A stretch of 40,835 nt of DNA, taken from the IMG/VR virus record IMGVR_UViG_3300035698_005033, positions 1 through 40,835 of that record; one strand, 5' to 3'. Positions 6,637 through 14,216 of the stretch are shown here, piece after piece. Both the position numbers and the translations under genes were made by a program. Position 1 is the stretch's first letter, and every line of letters begins with the position of its first letter. Below the pieces are notes generated by a model. The model made no database searches, was not told where the DNA came from, and saw only the letters and a program-made list of their open reading frames with translations. This DNA is from a virus.

Positions 6637-9082
6637 TCAAAAGCCCAGCTGTCAGAGGCTTTTCCTCCCCTCCCTGATGTTGCTCTATAAAATGAGAAAT
6701 ACTCGAACCTGCAAAAGTAAGCATTAAAGCATCTGCTACATCAGGACTCGGCAAACCTCTTTTCTTCATATCCTTTTTTGACTCTATTAGTATCTGCCCT
6801 TTCTTCTCCGAACTGAACTTGTATTTCATATTCGCTACCTCGTAAAAGTCGTCGTCTTTCGGCAAGTCCGCTTCCTTAATCCAGTCCCTTACTTTCCAGT
6901 AAGCTTCCGCCCTAATGTTATAGAATCTTTCTGTGTCCTCTGCCGTCCCTCCAACAGCAATGCCGTTAACATCATACCTCCCCACAACCGTCCCATTTTT
7001 AGTATACTCCTTTTCGTGCAACCTGTCGACAACCCCAGCCCCAATTCCTATAACATCAACAAAAACATCTTCAGGTTCTATCCCCTCCTCGTCCATTATG
7101 TTTACAGTCCTGCCAACAGTCTGCATTAAATCTTCCTTCGCATAGGTTTCCTTTCTGATAACTTTCTTTCCCTGCCTAACGACAAACGCTATCTTATCAT
7201 CTCCAAATCTTGCAGGGTCAACCCCTAACCTTTTTCTTCCTTCCGCTTCTACTGTCCTGTTAAATGCTCTCTCTACATCGTCAACTGGAATAAGAGTATC
7301 TTTCTCTGACTTCGGAAAATCCCCTTTTACTTTTATCAAATACAGATTACTATTCAATCCATATTTCCTCGCCATTTCCTCAGGATAGCTTGGCGACATC
7401 AATCCCGGAATAATTATCTTGTTGTATCTTACATTCGGAATATCCGTATCTTGAATGTGAATCTTATAAACCCCTTTTGTAGAAAACAACTTAGCAAATG
7501 AACCAGAAGTCCTATAAGGGTTTCCACCCACTAAAAGCTGAGAACCCTCTGAAGCAAGTATTCCGTCTATCGAGCCGAAGATTTCCTCTTTCACTCCCGA
7601 ACCCTCATCAACAACAACTAATGTCCTTCCTGTCTTAGAATGAAATCCCAGCATTCTTTCCGCAACCTCCGAAGCATCGCTCTCCTTTCTTGTAGCCAAT
7701 CCTATCGCATACCAGTTTTCGCTAAGCTCTAAACTTGTCGCCAATAATTTCCCTCCAGTTGCTCTTGGAAAAATACTCTCCATCTTTACATAAGCTCCCC
7801 TCAACTCTCTCCATAAAATTTCTTTGACCTGCGTCCAACTATTTCCGTTCCAATGATACTTGCCATTTCTCCTTACAAGAACAACCCCAGAAGGCACAGT
7901 TACACAATAAACAAACCCTGAATAATCTTTTTGATACCAATGCTTCTTGTATGATTGAACTTCTTTCCCTCTTTTATTCCAAAACCCAATAACATATTTT
8001 GTATGTTTTCCCCAAGAACCTTCAGGACTCCTTGAGTCAAGATTAACAACATATCCAGCCTTGACACATAACTCCTGTAAATCATCTGCTAATCCCTTAG
8101 AACTTGTAAAAAGACGGGTTGACCCATTCTTATCCATATGCCCATCTCCTTTCCAAAAACCATACAAGAACTTTTTAATTGACTCTTTGCTGGATTCTTT
8201 TATCCAAACAGGTATTCTCTTAGTAATCGCCTTACCATATACAACAAATTCCTTTGCCAATTCCTTGTTATAAATCTCCCAGTTACAGATTCCATTTTTA
8301 CCTTTATACTTGTGCCACTTCGGTAACCAGTCTTTGTTTCTTTCGAGCAAATTATCCACATAATCTATGTAATTCTTTTGTGTTAAACAAACCCTATATT
8401 TTCTGCTCTTTGGATTAAATTCAGAATGCCCGTCAGCAAACCAAAATCCATAAAACTCCATCTTGTCTAAGCTTCTCTCTTTTCCTATCCAGTCTGAATC
8501 TCTCTTGAATCTCCAACCCTCTCTATTAAAAATATCCTTCGCTTCTTTAACTTGCCACTTACCCTCGTATCCATTCCTGCCTCCCAATTTCAACTTTGTA
8601 TAACATCTATGATTGGGAGTAACTAAAAAATCAAGTAATTGACTTTTAAATCCAACCATCTTTCCTTTGTAATAGGTTTTTATTATCCTCTCTGGTTTAA
8701 CAAACTCAAGACTCTTGCCTTCTTTCAGCTGAGCTACTTTATCTTTACTGCTTAAATTCTTGAAATACTTCCACCCATTATCCGTTAAAATCTCTGTCTT
8801 TTCGTCGTAACACGGTGCAGTTGTTATAACAATACTGTCGGGATTCCTAAGCAAAAAAAGCAAAGCTATCCTCGCTAAGATAAAACTTTTCCCCGAAGCG
8901 TGGCAACTCCTAATAGCTGTTATTTTATTATGGTCTATTAAAACTGATTTTACTGCCTCTCTTTGTTTAGACCACAATCCATACTTACATCTAAAAAAGA
9001 ACTCAATCGCCTCAATTGGTTTTTTTAGCTTATCTGCTATCCAGTCCTTTGTTTCTTCTTCGTTTTTCATTATCTTCTTCAC
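6623..9082 (-). CDS. terL: terminase large subunit with intein
   Basis: The 819-residue precursor carries an ATPase domain with Walker A SCHASGKS (residues 59-66) and Walker B VVVDE (489-493), a GGNP segment near 519, and an RNase H-like nuclease with acidic residues D622 (GVDPA), D676 (VFVDVIG) and D781/D784 (SPDVADA). The protein translocates and cuts DNA during head filling. An intein at residues 91-414 splits the conserved TAP-S motif between the Walker boxes. The mature protein would be about 495 residues, a normal size. The GTG at 9082 has AAGG a few bases upstream; ATG at 9070 is an alternative start. The gene overlaps the small subunit gene by about 50 bases. Confidence 0.95.
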   Translation of the reverse strand: MKKIMKNEEETKDWIADKLKKPIEAIEFFFRCKYGLWSKQREAVKSVLIDHNKITAIRSCHASGKSFILARIALLFLLRNPDSIVITTAPCYDEKTEILTDNGWKYFKNLSSKDKVAQLKEGKSLEFVKPERIIKTYYKGKMVGFKSQLLDFLVTPNHRCYTKLKLGGRNGYEGKWQVKEAKDIFNREGWRFKRDSDWIGKERSLDKMEFYGFWFADGHSEFNPKSRKYRVCLTQKNYIDYVDNLLERNKDWLPKWHKYKGKNGICNWEIYNKELAKEFVVYGKAITKRIPVWIKESSKESIKKFLYGFWKGDGHMDKNGSTRLFTSSKGLADDLQELCVKAGYVVNLDSRSPEGSWGKHTKYVIGFWNKRGKEVQSYKKHWYQKDYSGFVYCVTVPSGVVLVRRNGKYHWNGNSWTQVKEILWRELRGAYVKMESIFPRATGGKLLATSLELSENWYAIGLATRKESDASEVAERMLGFHSKTGRTLVVVDEGSGVKEEIFGSIDGILASEGSQLLVGGNPYRTSGSFAKLFSTKGVYKIHIQDTDIPNVRYNKIIIPGLMSPSYPEEMARKYGLNSNLYLIKVKGDFPKSEKDTLIPVDDVERAFNRTVEAEGRKRLGVDPARFGDDKIAFVVRQGKKVIRKETYAKEDLMQTVGRTVNIMDEEGIEPEDVFVDVIGIGAGVVDRLHEKEYTKNGTVVGRYDVNGIAVGGTAEDTERFYNIRAEAYWKVRDWIKEADLPKDDDFYEVANMKYKFSSEKKGQILIESKKDMKKRGLPSPDVADALMLTFAGSSISHFIEQHQGGEEKPLTAGLLTAEF
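7841..8812 (-). other. LAGLIDADG intein in the large terminase
   Basis: The 324-residue intein begins at Cys (CYDEKTEILT) after ITTAP and ends HWNGN before Ser+1 (SWTQVKEI). Block B is LVTPNHRCYT. Two LAGLIDADG-type helices are visible, FYGFWFADGH near precursor residues 210-219 and FLYGFWKGDGH near 305-315, so this intein carries its own in-frame endonuclease. The penultimate residue is Gly rather than His, a variant known in other inteins. The insertion point in the TAP motif is a familiar intein site in phage terminases. It contrasts with the neighbouring MuF intein, whose endonuclease is on the other strand. Confidence 0.93.
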
Positions 9083-9548
9083 TAACCTTTCTAAACATTT
9101 CTATTAAAGTTAATTCACCAAACTTTCTTACAAAGAGGCCTGAATCAAATTTAACCTCAAATAATTTCTTCCTTGCTTCTACTAAAGTCTTTAAGGCTCT
9201 AATTACATCCTTGTCTGAAGCAGAAAAAACCGCAGGAGTAATTTCTAATTCGCCAGAGTCTAATGTTTTTTGTCTTTCAGGCTTTCCTTCTCTTGATATA
9301 ATCTTCCAACACTCTAACTCTATCTCTTGGTAAGCATCCTCCATTTTTGCTACTTCCTCTTTTAGAACTTGCTTGTCTATCAATTCAAGGTTCTCTTTTC
9401 TTACTTCTTTACGAAGCCTTAAAGCAACATCTTTATTCACGTTTAAAATCTTGGCAAGCCTATATTTACTTGCTCTTGGCATTCTAACTAAAATAGCTCT
9501 TATTTTCTCCTTAATCTCTGCTGTTCTTTCTTCTGTAAATTTACCCAT
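9030..9548 (-). CDS. terS: probable terminase small subunit
   Basis: This 172-residue protein has an N-terminal helix-turn-helix-like segment, about residues 8-50 (RMPRASKYRLAKILNVNKDVALRLRKEV), followed by helical charged sequence suited to oligomerisation. It lies directly upstream of the large subunit, overlaps it, and is the first gene after the strong promoter at 9605-9632. Small terminases recognise the packaging site on phage DNA and hand it to the large subunit. Sequence alone would not prove the call; position and the HTH support it. Confidence 0.75.
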   Translation of the reverse strand: MGKFTEERTAEIKEKIRAILVRMPRASKYRLAKILNVNKDVALRLRKEVRKENLELIDKQVLKEEVAKMEDAYQEIELECWKIISREGKPERQKTLDSGELEITPAVFSASDKDVIRALKTLVEARKKLFEVKFDSGLFVRKFGELTLIEMFRKVSEEDNEKRRRNKGLDSR

Positions 9549-9604
9549 TGTTTTTCAAGGTAGCCCTTATTAGCCTATTTTAAACCGACATTAGCTTGTA
9601 ATTT

Positions 9605-9632
9605 ATTATATTATAAATAGCATTTTTGTCAA
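9605..9632 (-). promoter_or_regulatory. strong promoter of the late operon
   Basis: The minus strand reads TTGACA (9627-9632), a 16-base spacer and TATAAT (9605-9610), a full match to both sigma70 boxes. The expected start near 9598 gives a leader of about 50 bases before the small terminase ATG at 9548. A second TATAAT overlaps at 9610-9615. No terminator is visible between the early genes and this site, so late genes may also receive read-through. Confidence 0.8.
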
Positions 9633-9649
9633 CATCCCAACCTACAAAA

Positions 9650-10588
9650 TTACTTAACTATTCCCTTTTCCTCTTTTTGTATAGTAACCTTTGGAATCTT
9701 GTGTCCTTTCTTTTTGTTAATTATTTTCTTCTCCTCCATTCTCTCGGTAAAACTCTTGCCTCCGAAATCATAGTCATTCCTCTCTAAGCAGAAAAACCAA
9801 TCTGCCTCGTCCATCTTTATTCTATCATAATTCATAGAAGAAAGAAGCTTGAGAAGTAGAAATCTTGCCCTCTTGCTAAACCTTAGAATAAACATTGGTA
9901 TTCTTTTCAGCCTTTTCCATTTCCTTTTCATCTGGATTGAAGATTCCCTTTCCAAAAAAATATCAATAACCCTTCCTATCTCTTTGACAGTGTTAAACCT
10001 TAATTGAGATCTGCTTATTTCTGGCAAAATATCCTGAAGCCGATACTTATAAGCACCATCAAACTCCAACACCAGCATTAAAAGGTTTCTCATCTTCTCT
10101 GAAACTCCCCTGATTTCGTCGTCTTCTATCTCGTTAAGAACCTTATCAGATGCCTGAAAAACCTCTTTAACCGATACGCAAAACTTATTTCTCTTGGGGA
10201 TTAACTTCCCTATCGGCTCGTAAGCTATCTTGAAATAGTATTCTGATATTTTTAGGAACTCTTTCTTGGCTCTCTTTCTCGAAAACAAAAAAAGGATAAC
10301 AGCCCAAGCTATCATCACTTTACTTTTGAATACATCAAGAAGAATCCAGAAAGCGTCTTTTGAAATATCCAACTGCTTCACCATTCTTATCTCGGGGTGT
10401 CCCTTGTAAAGATAACTGCAACCCAACAACTTGCTGAACACTCCTCCACTTTCAGGCTTTATAATCTTTTCCACAATCCCCACGCAGTTCGGTTGGTTTC
10501 CATAAGCACCAATGATAAGTTTCATATTGCCTTTCATCTCCTCAATCTTTTTCTTGATGTCTGGACTTGTTTCAGTTTTGTTTTCCAT
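9650..10588 (-). CDS. hypothetical protein, last early gene
   Basis: This 312-residue basic protein has no motif I recognise. A hydrophobic stretch near residues 86-102 (VMIAWAVILFLFSRKR) could be a membrane segment or buried helix. The C-terminus is very Lys-rich. It overlaps the end of the gene before it and is the final gene before the late promoter, so it could act at the early-late switch or packaging start, but nothing in the sequence shows this. Confidence 0.6.
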   Translation of the reverse strand: MENKTETSPDIKKKIEEMKGNMKLIIGAYGNQPNCVGIVEKIIKPESGGVFSKLLGCSYLYKGHPEIRMVKQLDISKDAFWILLDVFKSKVMIAWAVILFLFSRKRAKKEFLKISEYYFKIAYEPIGKLIPKRNKFCVSVKEVFQASDKVLNEIEDDEIRGVSEKMRNLLMLVLEFDGAYKYRLQDILPEISRSQLRFNTVKEIGRVIDIFLERESSIQMKRKWKRLKRIPMFILRFSKRARFLLLKLLSSMNYDRIKMDEADWFFCLERNDYDFGGKSFTERMEEKKIINKKKGHKIPKVTIQKEEKGIVK

Positions 10589-10778
10589 TTTTTTGCTCTG
10601 CTTCGAGAATCTTTGTTACGTCAATTATCCTCAAAGAAGGTATTATCCCGTTATCTGTTATTTCCAGATAGGCATTCCAATCACATCTGTATTTCCTCAC
10701 CAGTTCCCTGTGTTCCTTACTAAAACTCTTTGCCCGTGCCTTCTGGTCATCTTTGAACATTCTACTTAAACTAATCAT
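10572..10778 (-). CDS. small hypothetical protein
   Basis: A 68-residue charged protein with an N-terminal helix rich in Lys and Arg (RMFKDDQKARAKSFSKEHRELVRKY) and a second half with a short hydrophobic strand. It overlaps the next gene by 17 bases and abuts the resolvase gene upstream, so it belongs to the same transcript. The family is not recognised. Confidence 0.5.
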   Translation of the reverse strand: MISLSRMFKDDQKARAKSFSKEHRELVRKYRCDWNAYLEITDNGIIPSLRIIDVTKILEAEQKNGKQN

Positions 10779-11133
10779 ATTTTTTGTTTATGTTAATTAT
10801 TATTCTCGGATTCTCTTTGTCGACAAATTTACGAATTGTCAGCATTTGAATCTGCTTATCATCTTCGTAAACTATTCCCTCTAAAGAATCCAGCACCAGC
10901 TTGCTGTAATTATCAACATCACGCCTTCGCTTGTCTTTGAAAAACAGGATCATCTCCATATCACAGTCGCCTGACATAACTTTTCCCTCATACTGCTTTC
11001 GGGCTTCTGACTGGTATAACTCTTTTCTCTCTTTTCCCCGCTTTGTCATATACCTTGTCGGAAACCTACCTCGACAAGCCGACCTGTAAATAAGCTGGGT
11101 GCTAAGAGGTTGCCCTGAAAAAATAATCTTCAT
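10771..11133 (-). CDS. rusA: RusA-like Holliday junction resolvase
   Basis: The 120-residue protein carries the RusA signature in its C-terminal half: KRRRDVDNYSKLVLDSLEGIVYEDDKQI, quoted here in parts as DVDNYSKLVLDSLEG and YEDDKQI. It has the conserved Asp residues that bind metal and the lysine needed for cleavage. These enzymes resolve four-way junctions and branched DNA before packaging. The ATG at 11133 is preferred over 11154 because it overlaps the upstream stop as ATGA and starts the first beta strand (MKIIFSGQPLS). It sits among other DNA-metabolism genes of the early operon. Confidence 0.9.
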   Translation of the reverse strand: MKIIFSGQPLSTQLIYRSACRGRFPTRYMTKRGKERKELYQSEARKQYEGKVMSGDCDMEMILFFKDKRRRDVDNYSKLVLDSLEGIVYEDDKQIQMLTIRKFVDKENPRIIININKKYD

Positions 11134-11369
11134 TTTTCTAATACAGTTACCCAACCTCGTCTTAATAATAAAACTTCTTCCCCTTTTTTATAATCCTGAA
11201 ATGCTATACCGTCAAAACGATTATCACTTCTTTGAACTCTACGACAATATCCATTCCAAAGAATGATACAAATATCTCCTCCCCTGATATTTTCCCTCGC
11301 AATTCTAAAAATAGGGGGATTTTCTAATAGCTCTTTTAATCTTTTATGAGTAATTATTATTGTTTTCAT
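11130..11369 (-). CDS. small hypothetical protein
   Basis: A 79-residue protein, probably mostly beta after an N-terminal helix (ITHKRLKELLENPP), ending in a basic strand (EEVLLLRRGWVTVLEK). It overlaps rusA by 4 bases and the upstream gene by 4 bases, so it is translationally coupled to both. No family recognised. Confidence 0.55.
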   Translation of the reverse strand: MKTIIITHKRLKELLENPPIFRIARENIRGGDICIILWNGYCRRVQRSDNRFDGIAFQDYKKGEEVLLLRRGWVTVLEK

Positions 11370-11629
11370 ATTGATAATACTCTTTTAAAAAAGTTTTTAA
11401 TCCTCTGCCACAAACTTATTCTCCTAATAGAAACTGGCTCTTTTTCAGGCAAATCTTCGCTGTCAGCGAACTCTGTAAGTATCCCTAAAAATCGATTCAG
11501 TATATCTGTCTTAATAGCTGTCAATGGCTTTCTTAAAACCAAAATATCATTTCCACAATAGCACCTGACCCAAGCGTGCCTTCTTCCTGCTGTAATTTTA
11601 ACTATTTCTTTTATCTCTATTTTTGACAT
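11366..11629 (-). CDS. small hypothetical protein with amphipathic C-terminus
   Basis: An 87-residue protein. The N-terminal half contains RCYCGN and short beta strands; the C-terminus is an amphipathic basic helix (SLWQRIKNFFKRVLSI) that may touch membrane or nucleic acid. It overlaps the following gene by 4 bases. No family recognised. Confidence 0.5.
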   Translation of the reverse strand: MSKIEIKEIVKITAGRRHAWVRCYCGNDILVLRKPLTAIKTDILNRFLGILTEFADSEDLPEKEPVSIRRISLWQRIKNFFKRVLSI

Positions 11630-11630
11630 A

Positions 11631-11837
11631 TTATTTTACTAATTCGTCAATCTTTTTGATAATCCAATCTACTGCTTGTCTGTATTGTTTAGAAATTACT
11701 TCATCTCTTTTCTTAAACAATCCCTCTCTTAATTCAATCAATGCTCTATCTGAAGTATCGGAATATAAGAACTTTTCAAAATCTTCATCTGTTCGGCACT
11801 TTTTTAATTCCTCTATTTTTTCTTTTATTTTTGACAT
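11631..11837 (-). CDS. small helical hypothetical protein
   Basis: A 68-residue, highly charged, helical protein (SKIKEKIEELKKC at the start, AVDWIIKKIDELVK at the end), probably a small coiled coil. It is one base upstream of the next gene. About 110 non-coding bases separate it from the HNH gene above, suggesting the HNH gene was inserted between operon members. Confidence 0.5.
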   Translation of the reverse strand: MSKIKEKIEELKKCRTDEDFEKFLYSDTSDRALIELREGLFKKRDEVISKQYRQAVDWIIKKIDELVK

Positions 11838-11924
11838 CTCGTTATTTTTATAGTGTAATAATTTAGCTTTATTTTCGTCATAATAAGTAAGAGGACTCTT
11901 GACTAAAACTAAAATTTATTTTGT

Positions 11925-11949
11925 GCTACTTGTTAAAAGTAGCTTTTTT
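11925..11949 (+). terminator. intrinsic terminator read on the plus strand
   Basis: The plus strand has a 7-bp stem GCTACTT / AAGTAGC with a 5-base loop, followed by six T. In the minus direction the hairpin is not followed by a T-run. It lies right after the 3' end of the HNH gene at 11948-12382. No plus-strand gene lies upstream, so it would stop antisense transcription entering that gene. Confidence 0.55.
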
Positions 11950-12382
11950 ATTTAAACTCCTTAATCACCTTACCAATTTTCACCATTTCTTTATAAGAAA
12001 ACCAATCTCTTTTAATAAAATTACATCTCTTACAAGCCAAAACCATATTTCCTATTTTATAACCATTATTATTATCTTTTCTATCAACTTGTAATCTTTC
12101 TTTGAGGGGTAATTGCCCACAATAAACACATCTTTTTTCTTGCTTATTATACCATTCTGAAAATTCCTCTTTAGATATTTTCCGTTTTTTTCCTCTTTTA
12201 AGATAAGTCCAAATTCCTATTGGAGTTTGCTCCCACCTTTGAATACATTCTTTACATCTTGAATTTCTACCACTTGAAAGATGTTTAGCTTTCTTAAAAA
12301 AAATTAAAGGAAACCATTTTTTACATTGAGAACATTGCTTTTTTCCATTTTTGATAATTTGCTTTGGTCTTCCTTTTGTCAT
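11948..12382 (-). CDS. HNH homing endonuclease
   Basis: The 144-residue protein has an N-terminal zinc-binding part (QCSQCKKWFP and RCKECI) and a C-terminal HNH domain: RCVYCGQLPL, then LQVDRKDNNNGY and NMVLACKRCNFIKRD. The second domain has paired C-x2-C and the Asp-Arg/Asn/Asn core of the VDRxDNxxGY subclass common in phage homing endonucleases. It has its own promoter-like site and interrupts a run of short early genes, as free-standing homing genes do. Confidence 0.88.
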   Translation of the reverse strand: MTKGRPKQIIKNGKKQCSQCKKWFPLIFFKKAKHLSSGRNSRCKECIQRWEQTPIGIWTYLKRGKKRKISKEEFSEWYNKQEKRCVYCGQLPLKERLQVDRKDNNNGYKIGNMVLACKRCNFIKRDWFSYKEMVKIGKVIKEFK

Positions 12383-12396
12383 TATTGTAGCTTATC

Positions 12397-12426
12397 ATTA
12401 TCCGCTACAAAAGTCAAGGTGGTAAA
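12397..12426 (-). promoter_or_regulatory. promoter for the HNH gene
   Basis: The minus strand reads TTTACC (12421-12426), an 18-base spacer and GATAAT (12397-12402), with the ATG at 12382 about 8 bases after the expected start. The inverted repeat TGTAGC / GCTACA lies across the -10 and start region and could be an operator or small hairpin. Confidence 0.45.
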
Positions 12427-12435
12427 CCAGCTTTT

Positions 12436-12531
12436 TTATTTCAACAGAAGATAAATCTTATATCCCAAGATAGCAAAGTAGATAGCGAAAACTATCTTAG
12501 TAAGTTGAATGAATGTTTCTGCTTTTGTCAT
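12436..12531 (-). CDS. single-span membrane micro-protein
   Basis: A 31-residue protein with one hydrophobic segment (IVFAIYFAILGYKIYLLL) after a short polar N-terminus. Its ATG overlaps the stop of the zinc protein upstream as ATGA, supporting real translation. Function unknown; such short membrane proteins are common in phage early regions. Confidence 0.5.
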   Translation of the reverse strand: MTKAETFIQLTKIVFAIYFAILGYKIYLLLK

Positions 12532-12686
12532 TGTTTCTTTTTATTTTTATAACGTCTTGCTATTTGCCGTCTTCTCTCTGCTTGACAATCAAAATCTCCA
12601 CAAGTAATCTGCTTTTTTTTATTAGTTTTAAATTCTTTCCCGCAAATTATACAATTCTTTTTGTAAAGACTTTTTGTTATTTTCAT
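12528..12686 (-). CDS. small zinc-finger-like protein
   Basis: A 52-residue basic protein with C-x2-C (NCIICGKEF) and a second Cys pair spaced C-x4-C (TCGDFDC), followed by an Arg/Lys-rich tail. This resembles a single treble-clef or MYM-like finger. It starts inside the end of the 72-residue gene upstream and its stop overlaps the membrane micro-protein. A nucleic-acid-binding role is an inference. Confidence 0.55.
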   Translation of the reverse strand: MKITKSLYKKNCIICGKEFKTNKKKQITCGDFDCQAERRRQIARRYKNKKKQ

Positions 12687-12846
12687 TTATTTTATCTTCT
12701 TCCCTTGCCTTTAGATTTAGTGGTTTTACATCCACCACGACCCCTATTGGCTCTCCTACCTTTTCCAGAGCTGTCGTGTTTTGGTTTTCTTCATAGCATT
12801 GTATTAGGTTTATAGTTTTAGCTTCCTGCAATATATCCAAAGCCAC
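12628..12846 (-). CDS. small hypothetical protein
   Basis: A 72-residue protein starting at GTG, with a helical first half, a central beta-prone stretch (EPIGVVVDVKPLNLKA) and a polar helical end. It overlaps the following zinc protein by 59 bases, a long overlap, so one of the two starts could be wrong. No family recognised. Confidence 0.4.
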   Translation of the reverse strand: MALDILQEAKTINLIQCYEENQNTTALEKVGEPIGVVVDVKPLNLKAREEDKINENNKKSLQKELYNLRERI

Positions 12847-12850
12847 TATT

Positions 12851-13231
12851 TCATAATTTATATTTATCTTTTATTTTTTGAATTTGTTGGTTAAGTTTTT
12901 CATTTATTATTTTTACACAAACATTAAATCCAGTATCTAATACAGATAAGATTCCTCCTCTACCATTACTTCCTTTTTCTTCCATCTTCAACCCCTCTAA
13001 ATCCTTTACAATCTTCTGCTTATAAAAATCTGCTACTGTCTTTGCTGTTAAGAGGTTCACTTTCTTTCTGCGAGCAAAACACTCGTTGTCTTTTTCTTCT
13101 AATATAATCTCAATAGCAAAAATCAAACTTCCTAAATAACCGCTGATTGTTTCATTTTTTGGTTCCCCATTACCAAATTTTATCTGTATGTTTCTTTTCC
13201 AATCTTTTGTTTTGTTTGTATTTTTAGACAT
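12851..13231 (-). CDS. hypothetical protein
   Basis: A 126-residue protein with a basic N-terminus, a central hydrophobic stretch (YLGSLIFAIEIIL) and a helical C-terminus (VKIINEKLNQQIQKIKDKYKL). It lies three bases after its upstream neighbour in the same operon. No family or motif recognised. Confidence 0.55.
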   Translation of the reverse strand: MSKNTNKTKDWKRNIQIKFGNGEPKNETISGYLGSLIFAIEIILEEKDNECFARRKKVNLLTAKTVADFYKQKIVKDLEGLKMEEKGSNGRGGILSVLDTGFNVCVKIINEKLNQQIQKIKDKYKL

Positions 13232-13234
13232 AGT

Positions 13235-13486
13235 TTACTTGTTACATAATTTACCACCTACCCCCGCTATAACCTTTATTTCTTCAATCCTTCCCCCACT
13301 ATCAGTTTTTAATCCTTCCATTTCGGCATCTCCAAATCTTTGGAATTGCCCATCTTTAAACTTTATTAAAATTTTTATTGCCTGCCCATCTCTTCCCTTT
13401 AAATAAACCTCACCATCTTCTTTTCTTTCCAGCCATAATTCAATAGTATGTTCTTTTTTAGATTCACCTTTGATTTTGAATTTCAT
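13235..13486 (-). CDS. small beta-rich hypothetical protein
   Basis: An 83-residue protein made of short alternating strands (HTIELWLERKEDGEVYLKGRD, given here as HTIELWL and EVYLKGRD) with a Gly-rich end (VIAGVGGKLCNK). Its start lies 23 bases inside the gene upstream. No family recognised. Confidence 0.55.
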   Translation of the reverse strand: MKFKIKGESKKEHTIELWLERKEDGEVYLKGRDGQAIKILIKFKDGQFQRFGDAEMEGLKTDSGGRIEEIKVIAGVGGKLCNK

Positions 13487-13955
13487 TGTTTTGTTTTATT
13501 ACTTTTATAGTTTTTATTTGTCGACCAAAAGTTATTGCCTCTTTCTTTGATTTCATCATCAGGTCTATTAAAAATTGGTATCTGCTATGTGTCCTATCTT
13601 GGCATTCCCAGACTTCCCCATCTATCAGTATCCTATCTCCAAAGTTAAACTCATTAGAGGCGAAAATCTTTTTATCAGTTTCACAGACATTTAAACCTGA
13701 AGCAGAAATACAGGGAGTATCATCACATTGTTCTCGCACGGGATTGTAAGCAGTCAAAACTCTTGTCCCTAAAACATAGGTCTTCAGATATACAGGGCTA
13801 GAGATAGCTTTTAAGGAATTTCCAGATATTATAATTATTTGAGAGGGTTCTTCTTTTCCGCAGGCTTTTAAGGGTTTCCAGAGATAGCAGACGACTAAAA
13901 TTCCAATGATGAGGAACATTGCTAAGATTAGGTTGGTAAAGGTTTTATAAGTCAT
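13464..13955 (-). CDS. membrane-anchored 3D-domain (RlpA-like double-psi barrel) protein
   Basis: The 163-residue protein has an N-terminal hydrophobic anchor or signal (residues 7-26, LILAMFLIIGILVVCYLW) and a C-terminal 3D domain: VLTAYNPV, a Cys-containing loop, ISASGL, FGDRILIDG, and the Asp-rich DRTHSRYQFLIDLM motif. Domains of this type occur in MltA/YuiC-like peptidoglycan-cleaving enzymes, where aspartates are catalytic. It would act outside the cytoplasmic membrane. Placement among early genes, far from the lysis cassette, suggests envelope remodelling rather than lysis, but this is inference. Confidence 0.8.
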   Translation of the reverse strand: MTYKTFTNLILAMFLIIGILVVCYLWKPLKACGKEEPSQIIIISGNSLKAISSPVYLKTYVLGTRVLTAYNPVREQCDDTPCISASGLNVCETDKKIFASNEFNFGDRILIDGEVWECQDRTHSRYQFLIDLMMKSKKEAITFGRQIKTIKVIKQNNEIQNQR

Positions 13956-13958
13956 AGT

Positions 13959-14216
13959 TTATATTAATCTCCGATTATGAAAATTATTCCTCTTATTTAT
14001 TATCTTTACTCTTTCACTACAATTAGGACAAACAGCCTCAGCATCTCTCTCGTTAATCCATAAAGAATCTTCAGCCAACCATTCGTGTCCACCAAAGTAT
14101 TTACCACATAGAGGACAAGGAATCCAAAAATATCCAAATAAGAAAGCATAACAACGGTGTAAAAATCTTAATACCCTCATATTGTTTATTTTTCTGATGA
14201 ATTGCTTATAGGTCAT
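13959..14216 (-). CDS. zinc-ribbon protein with hydrophobic N-terminus
   Basis: An 85-residue protein with two C-x2-C knuckles (PCPLCGKYFGG and AVCPNCSERVKI) flanking a 30-residue insert, and a basic, partly hydrophobic start (RVLRFLHRCYAFLFGYFWI). The ATG overlaps the sigma-like gene stop as ATGA. It is probably a small zinc-binding adaptor; function unknown. Confidence 0.6.
   Translation of the reverse strand: MTYKQFIRKINNMRVLRFLHRCYAFLFGYFWIPCPLCGKYFGGHEWLAEDSLWINERDAEAVCPNCSERVKIINKRNNFHNRRLI

Noticed and set aside
9016-9333. 105-codon plus-strand frame
   Set aside because: It is the shadow of the small terminase gene; no promoter or domain.
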